Below, in pieces: positions 7,468 to 16,346 of a DNA stretch of 64,000 bases (positions are counted from its first letter, which is position 1; each line of letters opens with the position of its first letter). The stretch is from the NCBI GenBank assembly GCA_902593125.1, contig CACJGU010000001.1:62001-126000 (forward strand). Direction: 5' to 3'. This stretch comes from an uncultured Alphaproteobacteria bacterium. GTDB taxonomy: Bacteria; Pseudomonadota; Alphaproteobacteria; HIMB59; GCA-002718135. The notes below the pieces were generated by a model that saw only the letters and a program-made list of their open reading frames with translations, was not told where the DNA came from and did not search any database. A program made the position numbers and the translations under genes.

Positions 7468-10320
7468 TTATCCAGTTTTTGCCTCATCATATTCTTCAAT
7501 GGGAGGACAAACACAAAATAAATTTCTATCTCCATATACATTGTCAATTCGACTAACAGGACTCCAATATTTATTGTTTAAAAGATAAGAATGAGGATAA
7601 GCAGCCTCTTGCCTTGTATAAGAGTGTTTCCATTTATCTGATGATATTTCCTCTACTGTATGAGGTGCATTTTTGATAGGATTGTCAACTTTATCAAACG
7701 ATCCATATTTGATTTTTTCAATTTCCCCATGAATAGAAATCATTGCTTCACAAAATCTATCGAGCTCTTCTTTTGATTCACTTTCTGTTGGCTCAATCAT
7801 AAGAGTTCCTGGAACAGGAAAAGACATAGTTGGGGCATGAAAACCATAATCTATTAATCTTTTAGCAATATCTTCATCTGAAATATTTATCTCTTGTTTA
7901 AAAGGCCTAATATCAATAATAAATTCATGAGCTACCATCCCATTTTTTCCTTTGTATAAAATGGGGTAATATTCACTTAATCTTTGCTTGATATAATTTG
8001 CATTTAAAATCGCTACTTGTGTTGCTAATTTTAAGCCATCATCACCCATCATAGATATATATGAATATGAAATAGGTAAAATTGATGCACTTCCCCATGG
8101 AGCTGCAGAAACAGCCTCTTGTTCCGATAAACCAATTTCATTTTTAAAAACTGGATGTCCTGGTGAAAATTCTGCTAGGTGTTTTTTTAAGCCAATGGCA
8201 CCTACTCCGGGGCCTCCTCCACCATGTGGGATTGTAAATGTTTTGTGAAGATTCATATGACAGACATCAGGACCAAATTTACCCGGCTTTGCTATACCCA
8301 CCATTGCATTATAATTAGCGCCATCTAAATAAACTTGACCTCCTGCATCATGAATTTTATCACAAATTTCAACGATACTTTTTTCAAATACACCGTGAGT
8401 TGAGGGGTAAGTAATCATTAAAGCAGATAGTTTATCTTCAGCCTCAGCAATTTTTTTATCTAAATGATCAATATCAACATTACCTTTATCATCACAATTA
8501 ACAATTGAAATTTCCATACCACACATTTGGGCACTTGCAGGATTTGTACCGTGTGCACTTTTTGGAATAATACAAATATTTCTTTTAGTATCAGAATTTT
8601 TTTCATGAAATTTTTGTATAGCTAATAAGCCAGCAAACTCACCTTGGGCTCCAGCATTTGGTTGAAGTGAAATTGCATCAAAGCCAGTAATATCTTTTAA
8701 CATAGAAATTAATTCTTTCATCATCTGATTATATCCATGTCTTTGATGTGGTTCTATGAAAGGATGAGCATTAGAAAAACCTGGTAGAGTTATAGGTAAC
8801 ATTTCAGAAGCAGCATTTAATTTCATAGTACATGATCCAAGTGGTATCATTGACCTATTTAAGGCAACATCTTTATTTTCAAGTTTTTTTAAATATCGCA
8901 TCATTTCAGTTTCTGAATGATAAATGTTAAAAACAGGATGAGTGAGAATTTTATCTTCTCTACTTAAACCATTTTCAAAACATGATTGTTCAATTCTATT
9001 TTCAACTTCTTCAGCAAAGATATCAATATTTTGTTCATTAAAAAAATTGACTAAATTATCAACGTCTTGCAATGTAGTAGTTTCATCTAAAGACAGTGTA
9101 AAAGTTTCTTTATCCACTAACCTAAAATTAATTCCCTGTTCAATTGATTTATTAACCCAATATTTAGCTTCTGATGTTTTTATTAATAATGTATCAAAGT
9201 AATTTTTAGAAATAATTTCAAATCCAAGAATCTCTAAAGACTTTTTTAAATATCTTGCATTATGATGAATACTATTTGCGATATTTTTAAGCCTTTCAGG
9301 ACCATGGTAAATTGCATAAGACGCAGATATTATTGCAAGAAGTGCTTGTGCGGTACATATGTTACTAGTTGCCTTCTCTCTTCTAATATGCTGTTCTCTA
9401 GTTTGTAATGCCATTCTGTAAGACCTTTTATTTGTTCTATCAACAGAAACGCCTATTAATCTTCCAGGCATCATTCTTTTGTACTCGTCAAGTGTAGCAA
9501 AAAATGCAGCATGTGGTCCACCTAAACCCATCGGAACACCAAAACGTTGCGAACTTCCAATGACGATATCTGCACTAAATTTTCTTGGTGATTTCATTAT
9601 TACTAAGCTCATGATATCTGCTGCAATTATTGATAAAATTTCTTTTTGTTTATTCTGTTGAATTAATTTGTCTAAGTCTGAAATTTCGCCATAAGTATCA
9701 GGATTTTGAATTAAACAACCAAACGTATCTTCATTTGGTTTATCAAAAATAATTTTAATTCCTAAAGGTTTAGCTCTAGTTTTTAAAACAGATAAAGTTT
9801 GAGGATGGCATGTATTTTGAATACAAAAAGTAAACCTTGAACTCTTTTTAATTTTAAATGCCATCATCATTGCTTCAGCAGCTGCAGTACTTTCATCTAA
9901 TAATGAAGCATTAGCTATGTCCATTCCTGTTAGATCAATTATCATTTGTTGGAAATTCATTAACATTTCTAACCTGCCTTGACTTACTTCAGGTTGATAA
10001 GGTGTATAAGCAGTATACCATCCTGGATTTTCTAATATATTTCTTAAAATTACACTGGGAGTTGTTGTATTATAATAGCCCATTCCAATATAAGTTTTTT
10101 TAAAATTATTTTTTAAAGATAAAAGTTGCGTATTAGTTTTATTGAATTCTTCAGACATTCCAGGACGTAATTTAAGCTTATCCTTAAAAATAATATGATC
10201 TGGAACAGTTTTTTCTATTAAGTCATCTAGTGATTTGCTACCAACAACTTTTAGCATTTCAATGATATCTTCATTTCTAGGTCCAATATGTCTACTTGCA
10301 AATTTATCTATATCTATCAT
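7468..10320 (-). CDS. gcvP: Glycine dehydrogenase (decarboxylating), P protein
   Basis: PLP-dependent decarboxylase of the glycine cleavage system. It releases carbon dioxide from glycine and passes the aminomethyl group to the lipoyl arm of GcvH. At 950 residues it is the fused full-length form. The N-terminus RHIGPRNEDI is typical, and the PLP lysine is in NLHKTFTIPHGGGGPG at roughly residue 690-700. It is the last gene of gcvT-gcvH-gcvP; its ATG directly follows the gcvH stop. Expression should follow the glycine riboswitch in front of gcvT. Confidence 0.97.
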   Translation of the reverse strand: MIDIDKFASRHIGPRNEDIIEMLKVVGSKSLDDLIEKTVPDHIIFKDKLKLRPGMSEEFNKTNTQLLSLKNNFKKTYIGMGYYNTTTPSVILRNILENPGWYTAYTPYQPEVSQGRLEMLMNFQQMIIDLTGMDIANASLLDESTAAAEAMMMAFKIKKSSRFTFCIQNTCHPQTLSVLKTRAKPLGIKIIFDKPNEDTFGCLIQNPDTYGEISDLDKLIQQNKQKEILSIIAADIMSLVIMKSPRKFSADIVIGSSQRFGVPMGLGGPHAAFFATLDEYKRMMPGRLIGVSVDRTNKRSYRMALQTREQHIRREKATSNICTAQALLAIISASYAIYHGPERLKNIANSIHHNARYLKKSLEILGFEIISKNYFDTLLIKTSEAKYWVNKSIEQGINFRLVDKETFTLSLDETTTLQDVDNLVNFFNEQNIDIFAEEVENRIEQSCFENGLSREDKILTHPVFNIYHSETEMMRYLKKLENKDVALNRSMIPLGSCTMKLNAASEMLPITLPGFSNAHPFIEPHQRHGYNQMMKELISMLKDITGFDAISLQPNAGAQGEFAGLLAIQKFHEKNSDTKRNICIIPKSAHGTNPASAQMCGMEISIVNCDDKGNVDIDHLDKKIAEAEDKLSALMITYPSTHGVFEKSIVEICDKIHDAGGQVYLDGANYNAMVGIAKPGKFGPDVCHMNLHKTFTIPHGGGGPGVGAIGLKKHLAEFSPGHPVFKNEIGLSEQEAVSAAPWGSASILPISYSYISMMGDDGLKLATQVAILNANYIKQRLSEYYPILYKGKNGMVAHEFIIDIRPFKQEINISDEDIAKRLIDYGFHAPTMSFPVPGTLMIEPTESESKEELDRFCEAMISIHGEIEKIKYGSFDKVDNPIKNAPHTVEEISSDKWKHSYTRQEAAYPHSYLLNNKYWSPVSRIDNVYGDRNLFCVCPPIEEYDEAKTG

Positions 10321-10692
10321 TTACTGCTCCAAAAATATTTTATATTCGTCTACATTCATTAGTTCATCATATTGGCTAGGATTTGATACTTTCATTTTAA
10401 AAATCCATCCTGTATTTTCGGCGTCTTGATTTATAATTGCAGCATCACCCTCTAAACTATTATTTACTTCCATGATTTCACCATCAATTGGTGCATAAAT
10501 ATCAGAAGCAGCTTTAACTGACTCTACAACACATATCTCGTCCTTTGCATTGACAGATTTACCCACTGACGGTAATTCTATAAAAACTATATCACCTAAA
10601 CTTTCTTGAGCATGATTAGATATACCAACTGTAGCTATATCATTATCAATTGAAACCCATTCATGATCTTTAGTGTATTTTTTTTCACTCAT
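10321..10692 (-). CDS. gcvH: Glycine cleavage system H protein
   Basis: Small lipoyl carrier of the glycine cleavage system. I start it at the ATG at 10692, giving 123 residues beginning MSEKKYTKDHEW as in other GcvH proteins. A GGGAG sequence sits just before this ATG, whereas an upstream in-frame start at 10728 would add an unconserved 12-residue tail. Lys60 in VVESVKAASD is the lipoylation site. The start lies inside the last codons of gcvT (8-base overlap) and the stop abuts gcvP. Confidence 0.96.
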   Translation of the reverse strand: MSEKKYTKDHEWVSIDNDIATVGISNHAQESLGDIVFIELPSVGKSVNAKDEICVVESVKAASDIYAPIDGEIMEVNNSLEGDAAIINQDAENTGWIFKMKVSNPSQYDELMNVDEYKIFLEQ

Positions 10693-11809
10693 AGTTACTC
10701 CCATTTTTTTTATAATTTTTTTTAACAAATGGTAGACTAGTTTTCTTTACTAATTCCATTTTATTTCGAATTTCACAAAATATTTCATTTTCTTCATCAA
10801 AATTTGAATTCACATATCCAATAGCTATAGATTTATTTAGATTTGGACTGAAACAACCACTTGTAATTTTACCTATTTTATTTTTATTATCATCAAATAA
10901 AATCATTCCTTCTCTTAACATTGCTCTATTAACTGAAACTAATCCAATTTTTTTGTTAGAAGGTTTGTTATATAATTGATCTGATAAAATTTTATTGCCA
11001 TTTAGGGTGGTATCATTTAATCGATCTTTATCTAGTGCCCATGATAATCCTGCTTCAATTGGTGTTATTTCTTCATTAAGCTCATGACCATACAAACTTA
11101 ATCCAGCCTCTAATCTTAATGAATTTCTTGATCCTAGACCACAAAGCATAGTATTTTCATTTTCTAATAAATCTTTTATAAAAATCTCAGCTTGTTCATT
11201 TGTTATTGAAATTTCAAATCCATCCTCACCTGTGTAGCCTGAACGACTTACAATTACTAAATTTTCTTTATATTTTAATTCGTAAATATCTAAAAAATTC
11301 ATATAGCTGGGTATTTCAATTTTATTCTTAAGAACTTCGATTGACTCTGGACCTTGAATAGCGAATAAGCAGTTTTTGTTATGAATAATTTTAGCTTTTG
11401 AAGAGCAATTAAAGAAAATTTTTTCATCTTCATTTTTTCTAGATGCATTGTAAACAATATATAAAAAAGATTTACTATCTATCTCTATTAAAGAAACTAT
11501 TAAGTCATCTACTACTCCACCTTTTTCGTTAAGTAAAAACGTGTAATTTGATTTATTTTTTTTTAAGCTATTTAATTTTAATGGGATATATTTTTCTAAA
11601 TTATTAATATGCAAATCATTATTTTCTATTAGAACTTGCCCCATATGACTTACATCAAAAATACCAGAATGGTTTCTCACATTTTTATGTTCATTGATTA
11701 TTCCTGCCTTATAGTTAATTGGCATATTGAAACCTGCAAACGGAACCATTTTTGCACCATAAGCCTCGTGAAATTTTCTAAGAGGAATATCTATAGGTAA
11801 CTCGTTCAA
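10685..11809 (-). CDS. gcvT: Aminomethyltransferase (glycine cleavage T protein)
   Basis: Tetrahydrofolate-dependent T protein, which releases ammonia and forms methylenetetrahydrofolate from the aminomethyl-lipoyl arm. It has 374 residues, with GAKMVPFAGFNMPINY near the N-terminus, the folate-site segment SGIFDVSHMGQ, and SRSGYTGEDGFEI in the middle, all standard for GcvT. The start appears to be a TTG at 11809, with GGAGAT about seven bases upstream. No in-frame ATG exists before the conserved region, so the unusual start codon is well supported. The tandem glycine riboswitch ends just before this ribosome-binding site, which suggests control of translation or of early termination. Confidence 0.95.
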   Translation of the reverse strand: MNELPIDIPLRKFHEAYGAKMVPFAGFNMPINYKAGIINEHKNVRNHSGIFDVSHMGQVLIENNDLHINNLEKYIPLKLNSLKKNKSNYTFLLNEKGGVVDDLIVSLIEIDSKSFLYIVYNASRKNEDEKIFFNCSSKAKIIHNKNCLFAIQGPESIEVLKNKIEIPSYMNFLDIYELKYKENLVIVSRSGYTGEDGFEISITNEQAEIFIKDLLENENTMLCGLGSRNSLRLEAGLSLYGHELNEEITPIEAGLSWALDKDRLNDTTLNGNKILSDQLYNKPSNKKIGLVSVNRAMLREGMILFDDNKNKIGKITSGCFSPNLNKSIAIGYVNSNFDEENEIFCEIRNKMELVKKTSLPFVKKNYKKNGSNYE

Positions 11810-11825
11810 ATCTTATCTCCAAGTT

Positions 11826-11968
11826 ACCCCTCTGTCTTTTTACCTGAGAGTTTTTTACACCTTCGGTAGAGCCAAAGCTCTTTTCCAGAGTTTATTTTAA
11901 CGGTCCATTTGCCTGAGAGTTTCCGGGTCGTTGCTCCTTCGGCTCTGATTTTATCAGTATCTCCCGTA
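11826..11968 (-). promoter_or_regulatory. Tandem glycine riboswitch (gcvT element)
   Basis: Read on the minus strand, this leader contains two copies of the glycine aptamer core. The first has CCGAAGG at 11942-11936 and CTCTCAGG at 11919-11912. The second has CCGAAGG at 11866-11860 and CTCTCAGG at 11850-11843. The P1 stem of the first aptamer can pair bases 11967-11964 with 11903-11900. The element ends about 10-15 bases before the GGAGAT ribosome-binding site and TTG start of gcvT. Known glycine riboswitches of this type turn on the glycine cleavage operon when glycine is plentiful. No separate terminator hairpin is obvious after the second aptamer, so control at translation is more likely. 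Confidence 0.95.
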
Positions 11969-12000
11969 TTTTTTTTAAACCTTTTTTTGATTTAAAACAA

Positions 12001-12573
12001 TTAATTTAAAGGAATATTATTGTTTATTTTACTTTCTTGGTAGATTTTTGACAATTTTTGATATTCATCCTTAATTTTAGTAATTTTTGATGATAATTGC
12101 ACATCCTGGCCTAATTTTTTTATTTCAGAGATTATTGAAAAACTATTCCAATATTGATTGTTTTTTTGATAATTACCCTGTTTAATTTTAAAAACTTCCT
12201 CTAAAATTTTAAGATCATGTGGAATATTAAAATTGTCCTTTGTATCTTCATAGGGAAAAAAATAGTAAAAATTGTCAAAACCAGACCAAGTAATTGCTGA
12301 AAGACATAAAGAACAGGGTTGATGCGAGCTAATAAAGTAATAATCCTTAGTATTACCATATGGCTTTTCATATAAACTAAAAAGAGCAGATATTTCACCG
12401 TGAAATAAAGGGTTTTTAGTCTCTTGATTCGTACCTAAGCAAATAATACTCAAATCTGATTTTTTTAAAATGAAAGCACCAAATATTTTGTTTCCATTAT
12501 TAATAGAAATTTTTGTAAGGGGTATTAGCTCATGTAAAAAGATATCTAATATTTTACTAAAATTAGTAATCAT
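12001..12573 (-). CDS. Cytidine/deoxycytidylate deaminase-family zinc protein
   Basis: A 190-residue protein with the zinc deaminase fold. The motifs are HGEISAL (His and catalytic Glu) and HQPCSLCLSAI (the PCxxC zinc cysteines). The rest is lysine-rich and poorly conserved, with a C-terminal helical tail of about 60 residues that may be coiled. Family members deaminate cytosine, guanine or tRNA adenosine. The tRNA enzyme TadA is usually shorter with different flanking motifs, so I assign only the family. It is transcribed away from anmK and separated from it by a 271-base region holding a likely small RNA. Confidence 0.75.
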   Translation of the reverse strand: MITNFSKILDIFLHELIPLTKISINNGNKIFGAFILKKSDLSIICLGTNQETKNPLFHGEISALFSLYEKPYGNTKDYYFISSHQPCSLCLSAITWSGFDNFYYFFPYEDTKDNFNIPHDLKILEEVFKIKQGNYQKNNQYWNSFSIISEIKKLGQDVQLSSKITKIKDEYQKLSKIYQESKINNNIPLN

Positions 12574-12618
12574 ATAATGGAGAGTTGTTAAACTAATTAT
12601 TTGATTTGTCTACGATGT

Positions 12619-12653
12619 AAAAAAAAAGGAACCCAGCAAGCTAGGTTCCTTTT
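12619..12653 (-). terminator. Intrinsic terminator hairpin, strongest on the minus strand
   Basis: A perfect 10-base-pair inverted repeat (12624-12633 with 12644-12653) with a 10-base loop. On the minus strand the stem is followed by a run of nine Ts, a strong Rho-independent terminator. On the plus strand only four Ts follow. It lies between the deaminase start at 12573 and the anmK start at 12845, so it does not end either gene. It most likely ends a short transcript from the same intergenic region. Confidence 0.75.
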
Positions 12654-12710
12654 ATGTATCGTGCATTTCCTCCCGATACAAATTAAAGAAAGTTTCCTTT
12701 TTTTAATTTG
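12619..12710. ncRNA. Candidate small RNA made of three hairpins
   Basis: Three adjacent perfect inverted repeats with almost no spacing lie in a 271-base intergenic region. Hairpin A is the terminator at 12624-12653. Hairpin B pairs 12656-12661 with 12674-12679 and has a 12-base loop. Hairpin C pairs 12680-12687 with 12702-12709 and continues inward to a short loop. On the plus strand, loop B reads TTTCCTCC, an anti-Shine-Dalgarno sequence as in several alphaproteobacterial small RNAs. On the minus strand the terminator comes last with nine Ts, which favours minus-strand synthesis. The strand is therefore unresolved. I cannot match it to a named RNA family. Confidence 0.5.
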
Positions 12711-12844
12711 ATTATTACCTTTGCGTGTAATAATTAATATTATATTACAAAAGAAAAAAATTATTATCAATCATAAATAGTTAAAAATCATTTTTTTTGT
12801 TAATATGGCTGTTAATAAACTGTGGAAATTCTATTTAGCAGTAT

Positions 12845-13963
12845 ATGTTAAAAAATATAACAAAAAAGAAATCTTATAATGTTCTTGGAGTAATGTCAGG
12901 AACATCAATGGATGGCATCGATATAAGTATAATTAAAACTAATGGTACAAATTATTTAAGAGTTATAAATGAAAAATCATATGGTTATTCTTTAACACTA
13001 CAGAATAAAATAAAAAAAATTATAAAAAATAAACAATTAAATAATAATACTTTAATAAAATATTATAAACAAAATGAAGATTTAATTAATAAGGTATACA
13101 TTTTTTTTATTAGAAAATTTTTAAATGAATTTAAAATAAATAAAAATAAAATAGATTTTATTAGTTTAAGTGGTCAAACTGTTTATCATAATCCATTAAA
13201 AAAAATAACAATTCAATTAGGTTCAGGAAGAGTTATTGCAAATAATTTTAAAATTAAAACTATTTGTGATTTTAGAAAAAATGATATTAAATATAAAGGC
13301 CAAGGAGCTCCTATAGGTTCATACTATCATAGATTTATCTTAAATAAATTTGATAATAAATCTATTATTGTTAATCTTGGTGGTATCGCAAATTTTACTG
13401 CGATTAACAAAAGAATAGTTATCTCATCAGATATTGGGCCAGCAAATTGTTTAATTGATGATTTAACTAATTACTTTTTTAATAAAAAGTTTGATAAGAA
13501 TGGAATTTTATCATCCAAAGGTACTATCAATAGTAAAATCCTGAATTTATTTAAAAATGATATTTTTTTTAAACAAAAGTTTCCTAAATCATTAGATCGT
13601 AACTATTTTGATAAATATAAGAAAAAACTCAAAAATATTAATAAATATGATGCTCTGTGTACAGCAACATATATGACTTTAGTAGGATTTCAAAAGTTTT
13701 TAAAATTTTATAAATTTAATTTTAATAATATTATTTTAACAGGTGGTGGAAGAAAAAATACTTACTTACTTAATATTTTAAAAAATAATATTAATAAAAA
13801 AATTACTCTAATTGATAATTTAAAAATTAATGGAGATCTTGTAGAGGCTCAAATGTTTGCATATATAGGTATTAGATCTATAAAAAAACTTACAATAAGT
13901 GGAAAAAATACAACTGGAGCAATTAAAAATATAAGTGGAGGTAAAATTTATTTTCCTAATTAA
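12845..13963 (+). CDS. anmK: Anhydro-N-acetylmuramic acid kinase
   Basis: Cytoplasmic kinase of peptidoglycan recycling that turns 1,6-anhydro-MurNAc into MurNAc-6-phosphate. The 372-residue protein begins with the family signature GVMSGTSMDGIDISI and carries ISLSGQTVYHNP, NLGGIANFT and GGGRKNTYLL, matching the ASKHA-fold AnmK family. Codon use is extremely AT-rich even for this window, with long Lys/Asn/Ile runs. The stop overlaps the convergent dehydratase gene by four bases. Its usual partner NagZ is missing from the expected place between the SPOR gene and scpA. Confidence 0.93.
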   Translation: MLKNITKKKSYNVLGVMSGTSMDGIDISIIKTNGTNYLRVINEKSYGYSLTLQNKIKKIIKNKQLNNNTLIKYYKQNEDLINKVYIFFIRKFLNEFKINKNKIDFISLSGQTVYHNPLKKITIQLGSGRVIANNFKIKTICDFRKNDIKYKGQGAPIGSYYHRFILNKFDNKSIIVNLGGIANFTAINKRIVISSDIGPANCLIDDLTNYFFNKKFDKNGILSSKGTINSKILNLFKNDIFFKQKFPKSLDRNYFDKYKKKLKNINKYDALCTATYMTLVGFQKFLKFYKFNFNNIILTGGGRKNTYLLNILKNNINKKITLIDNLKINGDLVEAQMFAYIGIRSIKKLTISGKNTTGAIKNISGGKIYFPN

Positions 13964-14931
13964 TTTATTAATTTAGTCCAAGTAATTTTATCAATATTAG
14001 ATCCACATAAAATCACTAATGTATTTTTATTATTTAATTTATCATTAATTTTATATTTAATTGCAGCAAGTCCTGCAACACATGCAGGCTCCAACATGAG
14101 TCTTAAATTATCAAAACAATAAATCATAAATTCTTTCATTTCATCATCAGTAACTGTAACCATTTCATCAATTACTGATTTAGCTATATTATAAGAATAT
14201 TCCAAGTGTAGAGGGGCAGATAAGCTATCAGCAATGCTATTGACTGTTACATTGTCTAGAGGCTTACCTAATTTAATGCTATCACTCATTCCTTTTGCAC
14301 CTTCTGGCTCTACACCAATTACTTTAGTATCTGGAGATAGTTGTTTTATATAAGATGATACACCACTTATTAAACCTCCACCTCCCACTGATATGATTAA
14401 ATAATCTAATTTTTTATCTAAAGTTTTAAAATACTCAATTATCTCTAATCCAATGGTTGCACTTCCTTGAAGTGTATAAGGTCCATCAAAAGGATGTATA
14501 AAATAATAGCCATTATCTTTTGCATTTGATGCATCTATAAATGCCTGTTTTGGATTAGTAAATTGTATGTTTGCATTGTAACTCTTACATTTACTTATTC
14601 TATAAGGATTTGCAGTGTCATATAGAAAAATTTTATTATTTAGTTTAAATAAATTAGCTACAAAAGATGCAGCAATTGCATGATTACCAGCACTGACAGC
14701 AGTGATGCCTTTTTGAAATCTAATTTTATCTTGTGATATAATATTGTTAACTGCTCCTCTTGCTTTAAATGAACCTGATTTTTGTAAGAATTCACATTTA
14801 AAATACATATTTGTTGAAAATAACTCATCCAGCTTTGTTGATGCTTTAATGAAAGGTGTTTTATTAATATATGGTTGAATTTTATTAAGAATTAGTTTGA
14901 TATTATCAGGAGATAAAGCAGATGGGATCAA
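13960..14931 (-). CDS. Threonine/serine dehydratase-type PLP enzyme (serine racemase-like)
   Basis: A 323-residue fold-type II PLP enzyme. The Schiff-base lysine is in KSGSFKARGA, SAGNHAIAAS is the substrate loop, and VGGGGLISGVS binds the cofactor phosphate. It lacks the C-terminal regulatory ACT-like domain of biosynthetic IlvA, so it resembles catabolic threonine dehydratase, serine racemase or hydroxyaspartate ammonia-lyase. The start is a TTG at 14931 that overlaps the stop of the DnaJ-domain gene (TTGA), with a GGGG-rich sequence just upstream. No ATG lies close enough to replace it. Confidence 0.85.
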   Translation of the reverse strand: MIPSALSPDNIKLILNKIQPYINKTPFIKASTKLDELFSTNMYFKCEFLQKSGSFKARGAVNNIISQDKIRFQKGITAVSAGNHAIAASFVANLFKLNNKIFLYDTANPYRISKCKSYNANIQFTNPKQAFIDASNAKDNGYYFIHPFDGPYTLQGSATIGLEIIEYFKTLDKKLDYLIISVGGGGLISGVSSYIKQLSPDTKVIGVEPEGAKGMSDSIKLGKPLDNVTVNSIADSLSAPLHLEYSYNIAKSVIDEMVTVTDDEMKEFMIYCFDNLRLMLEPACVAGLAAIKYKINDKLNNKNTLVILCGSNIDKITWTKLIN

Positions 14932-15671
14932 GAAATACCCCTAATCTCTTTTATTTTATCATAAGCTATATTTATAGCTGCTAATTCTTTATTTGACTGT
15001 TTAATAAATTCTTTAGGCATACCTTTCGCAATTAAATTATCAGGGTGATGTTCTTTATTTAGTTTTATCCATTTTTTTCTTATTTCTAAGTCAGTGCTAT
15101 TTCTGTTTACACCTAAAACTTTATAAGGATCTGATAAGCTATTATTTAAATTAGCCTGAAATATTCTTTGAAAATCTTTTTCAGTAAATTTAAAAGATTT
15201 AGAAACTGATCTAAGTAGATCAACTTCGCTAATTGATATATTTCCATCAGATGCTGCGATATAAAACAAATTGTTTAAAAGTTCTTCAAGTAGTATTTTA
15301 TTATTTGAAAATAAATTTCCTACCTGGTTAGCAATTTGTTTATAACCATAAGTATCTTTCTTAGCTTCGTTAAAGATTTTAGCCACTTTAGGCATCTCTG
15401 ATTTTGGTACTTTAAACTTATCCTTAAATGCTCGTATTTCATCATCAGTAACTTGACCATCTGATTTAGCTAATTTTGCAGAAAGTATTATAAAGCTTAA
15501 TGTAAATATCTGCTGTTTTTGATCATTATTTATTCGATTAAAATTAAAACTTGAACGTGACTTAGATCTTCTATCAAAAGCACCGCCAGCCATCACTCCT
15601 AAAATAGCGCCTATTGGGCCACCTAAAGCAAAACCAGCTGCACCTCCAATTACTCTTCCCCAAATACTCAT
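14928..15671 (-). CDS. TerB/DnaJ-domain membrane-associated protein (DjlA-like)
   Basis: A 247-residue protein in three parts: a glycine-rich N-terminal hydrophobic segment (about 6-30) likely to sit in the membrane, a TerB-like helical domain (about 50-160) with two acidic SDGQVTDDE and SDGNISISE metal-binding loops, and a C-terminal J domain (from about 181) with the HPD motif at 219-221. This is the order found in DjlA, a membrane co-chaperone that stimulates DnaK. It overlaps the EF-hand gene upstream and the dehydratase gene downstream by four bases each, so the three are probably one transcript. Confidence 0.88.
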   Translation of the reverse strand: MSIWGRVIGGAAGFALGGPIGAILGVMAGGAFDRRSKSRSSFNFNRINNDQKQQIFTLSFIILSAKLAKSDGQVTDDEIRAFKDKFKVPKSEMPKVAKIFNEAKKDTYGYKQIANQVGNLFSNNKILLEELLNNLFYIAASDGNISISEVDLLRSVSKSFKFTEKDFQRIFQANLNNSLSDPYKVLGVNRNSTDLEIRKKWIKLNKEHHPDNLIAKGMPKEFIKQSNKELAAINIAYDKIKEIRGIS

Positions 15672-15922
15672 TTTAAAGAGTCAATGATATTTTTTAATTC
15701 ACTTATTTCAACTTTAGAAATAAAACCATCTTGATTTAAATCAACAATTTGAAATATTAAACTAATAGATTGGTTAACTTCTAATAATGAAATTTGATCA
15801 TCATTATTAAGATCAATGAAATTAAAATACATTTGTTCATCATCATTTAATTCATTTGAAAAAAGATTTGACGAAGAAAAAAGCAAGGAAAATAAAAATA
15901 TTAATCTATTTAACCAAACCAT
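15668..15922 (-). CDS. Small exported EF-hand protein
   Basis: An 84-residue protein with a hydrophobic signal-like N-terminus (residues 4-23) and two EF-hand loops. The first is DLNNDDQISLLE at residues 37-48 and the second DLNQDGFISKVE at 61-72; both keep Asp at position 1 and Glu at 12. It is therefore probably a periplasmic calcium-binding protein. It overlaps the DjlA-like gene by four bases (ATGA) and the small membrane protein gene by 13 bases. No specific role is known. Confidence 0.8.
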   Translation of the reverse strand: MVWLNRLIFLFSLLFSSSNLFSNELNDDEQMYFNFIDLNNDDQISLLEVNQSISLIFQIVDLNQDGFISKVEISELKNIIDSLK

Positions 15923-16137
15923 CTGTACATTCCGATTATACCTGCTAATCCATAAAATAGTTGTAAAAATAATATTCCATTATGTTTTAATCTGTATGCC
16001 CATATACCAATAAGTATAGCAGATATAAGTAATAGAGAAAAACCAAGGAATTCAAGACCAATATTAAAGGCCACAAAAAGTGAATATAGGATAGCAGTTA
16101 TTACGCCTACCCATTCTAACAATTTATTGAAATTCAA
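15910..16137 (-). CDS. Small three-helix membrane protein of unknown function
   Basis: A 75-residue, very hydrophobic protein with about three transmembrane segments and a GIIGMYRWFG end. The only plausible start is a TTG at 16137, since the sole in-frame ATG is near the C-terminus. No clear ribosome-binding site precedes it. It begins five bases after the cold-shock gene stop and overlaps the EF-hand gene by 13 bases, which supports its reality. The C-terminal GxxGxYRW-like end resembles small uncharacterised membrane families; no function can be given. Confidence 0.65.
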   Translation of the reverse strand: MNFNKLLEWVGVITAILYSLFVAFNIGLEFLGFSLLLISAILIGIWAYRLKHNGILFLQLFYGLAGIIGMYRWFG

Positions 16138-16142
16138 AAATA

Positions 16143-16346
16143 TTATTTTTTCTTTATATTTATAGCGTTCTCTTTCCCGCGATTTTCACCAATTTCAAAT
16201 TCAACTGGCATACCTTCTTCTAAAGTATCAATTCCTGCAGCTTCTAGAGCTGAAACATGAAGAAAAACATCTTTTCCTCCGTCGTCATTTTCTATAAATC
16301 CATAACCTTTAGTTGGATTAAACCATTTTATTTTACCACTTGGCAT
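16143..16346 (-). CDS. cspA: Cold-shock domain protein
   Basis: A 67-residue single cold-shock domain. RNA-binding motifs KGYGFIEND (RNP1) and DVFLHVSAL (RNP2) are intact. Such proteins bind single-stranded RNA and DNA and act as RNA chaperones. A strong AAGGAG ribosome-binding site precedes the ATG. The 134-base upstream region to rlmJ is AT-only and probably holds a divergent promoter and a long 5' leader, as is usual for csp genes, but I could not define a structured element. Confidence 0.93.
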   Translation of the reverse strand: MPSGKIKWFNPTKGYGFIENDDGGKDVFLHVSALEAAGIDTLEEGMPVEFEIGENRGKENAINIKKK

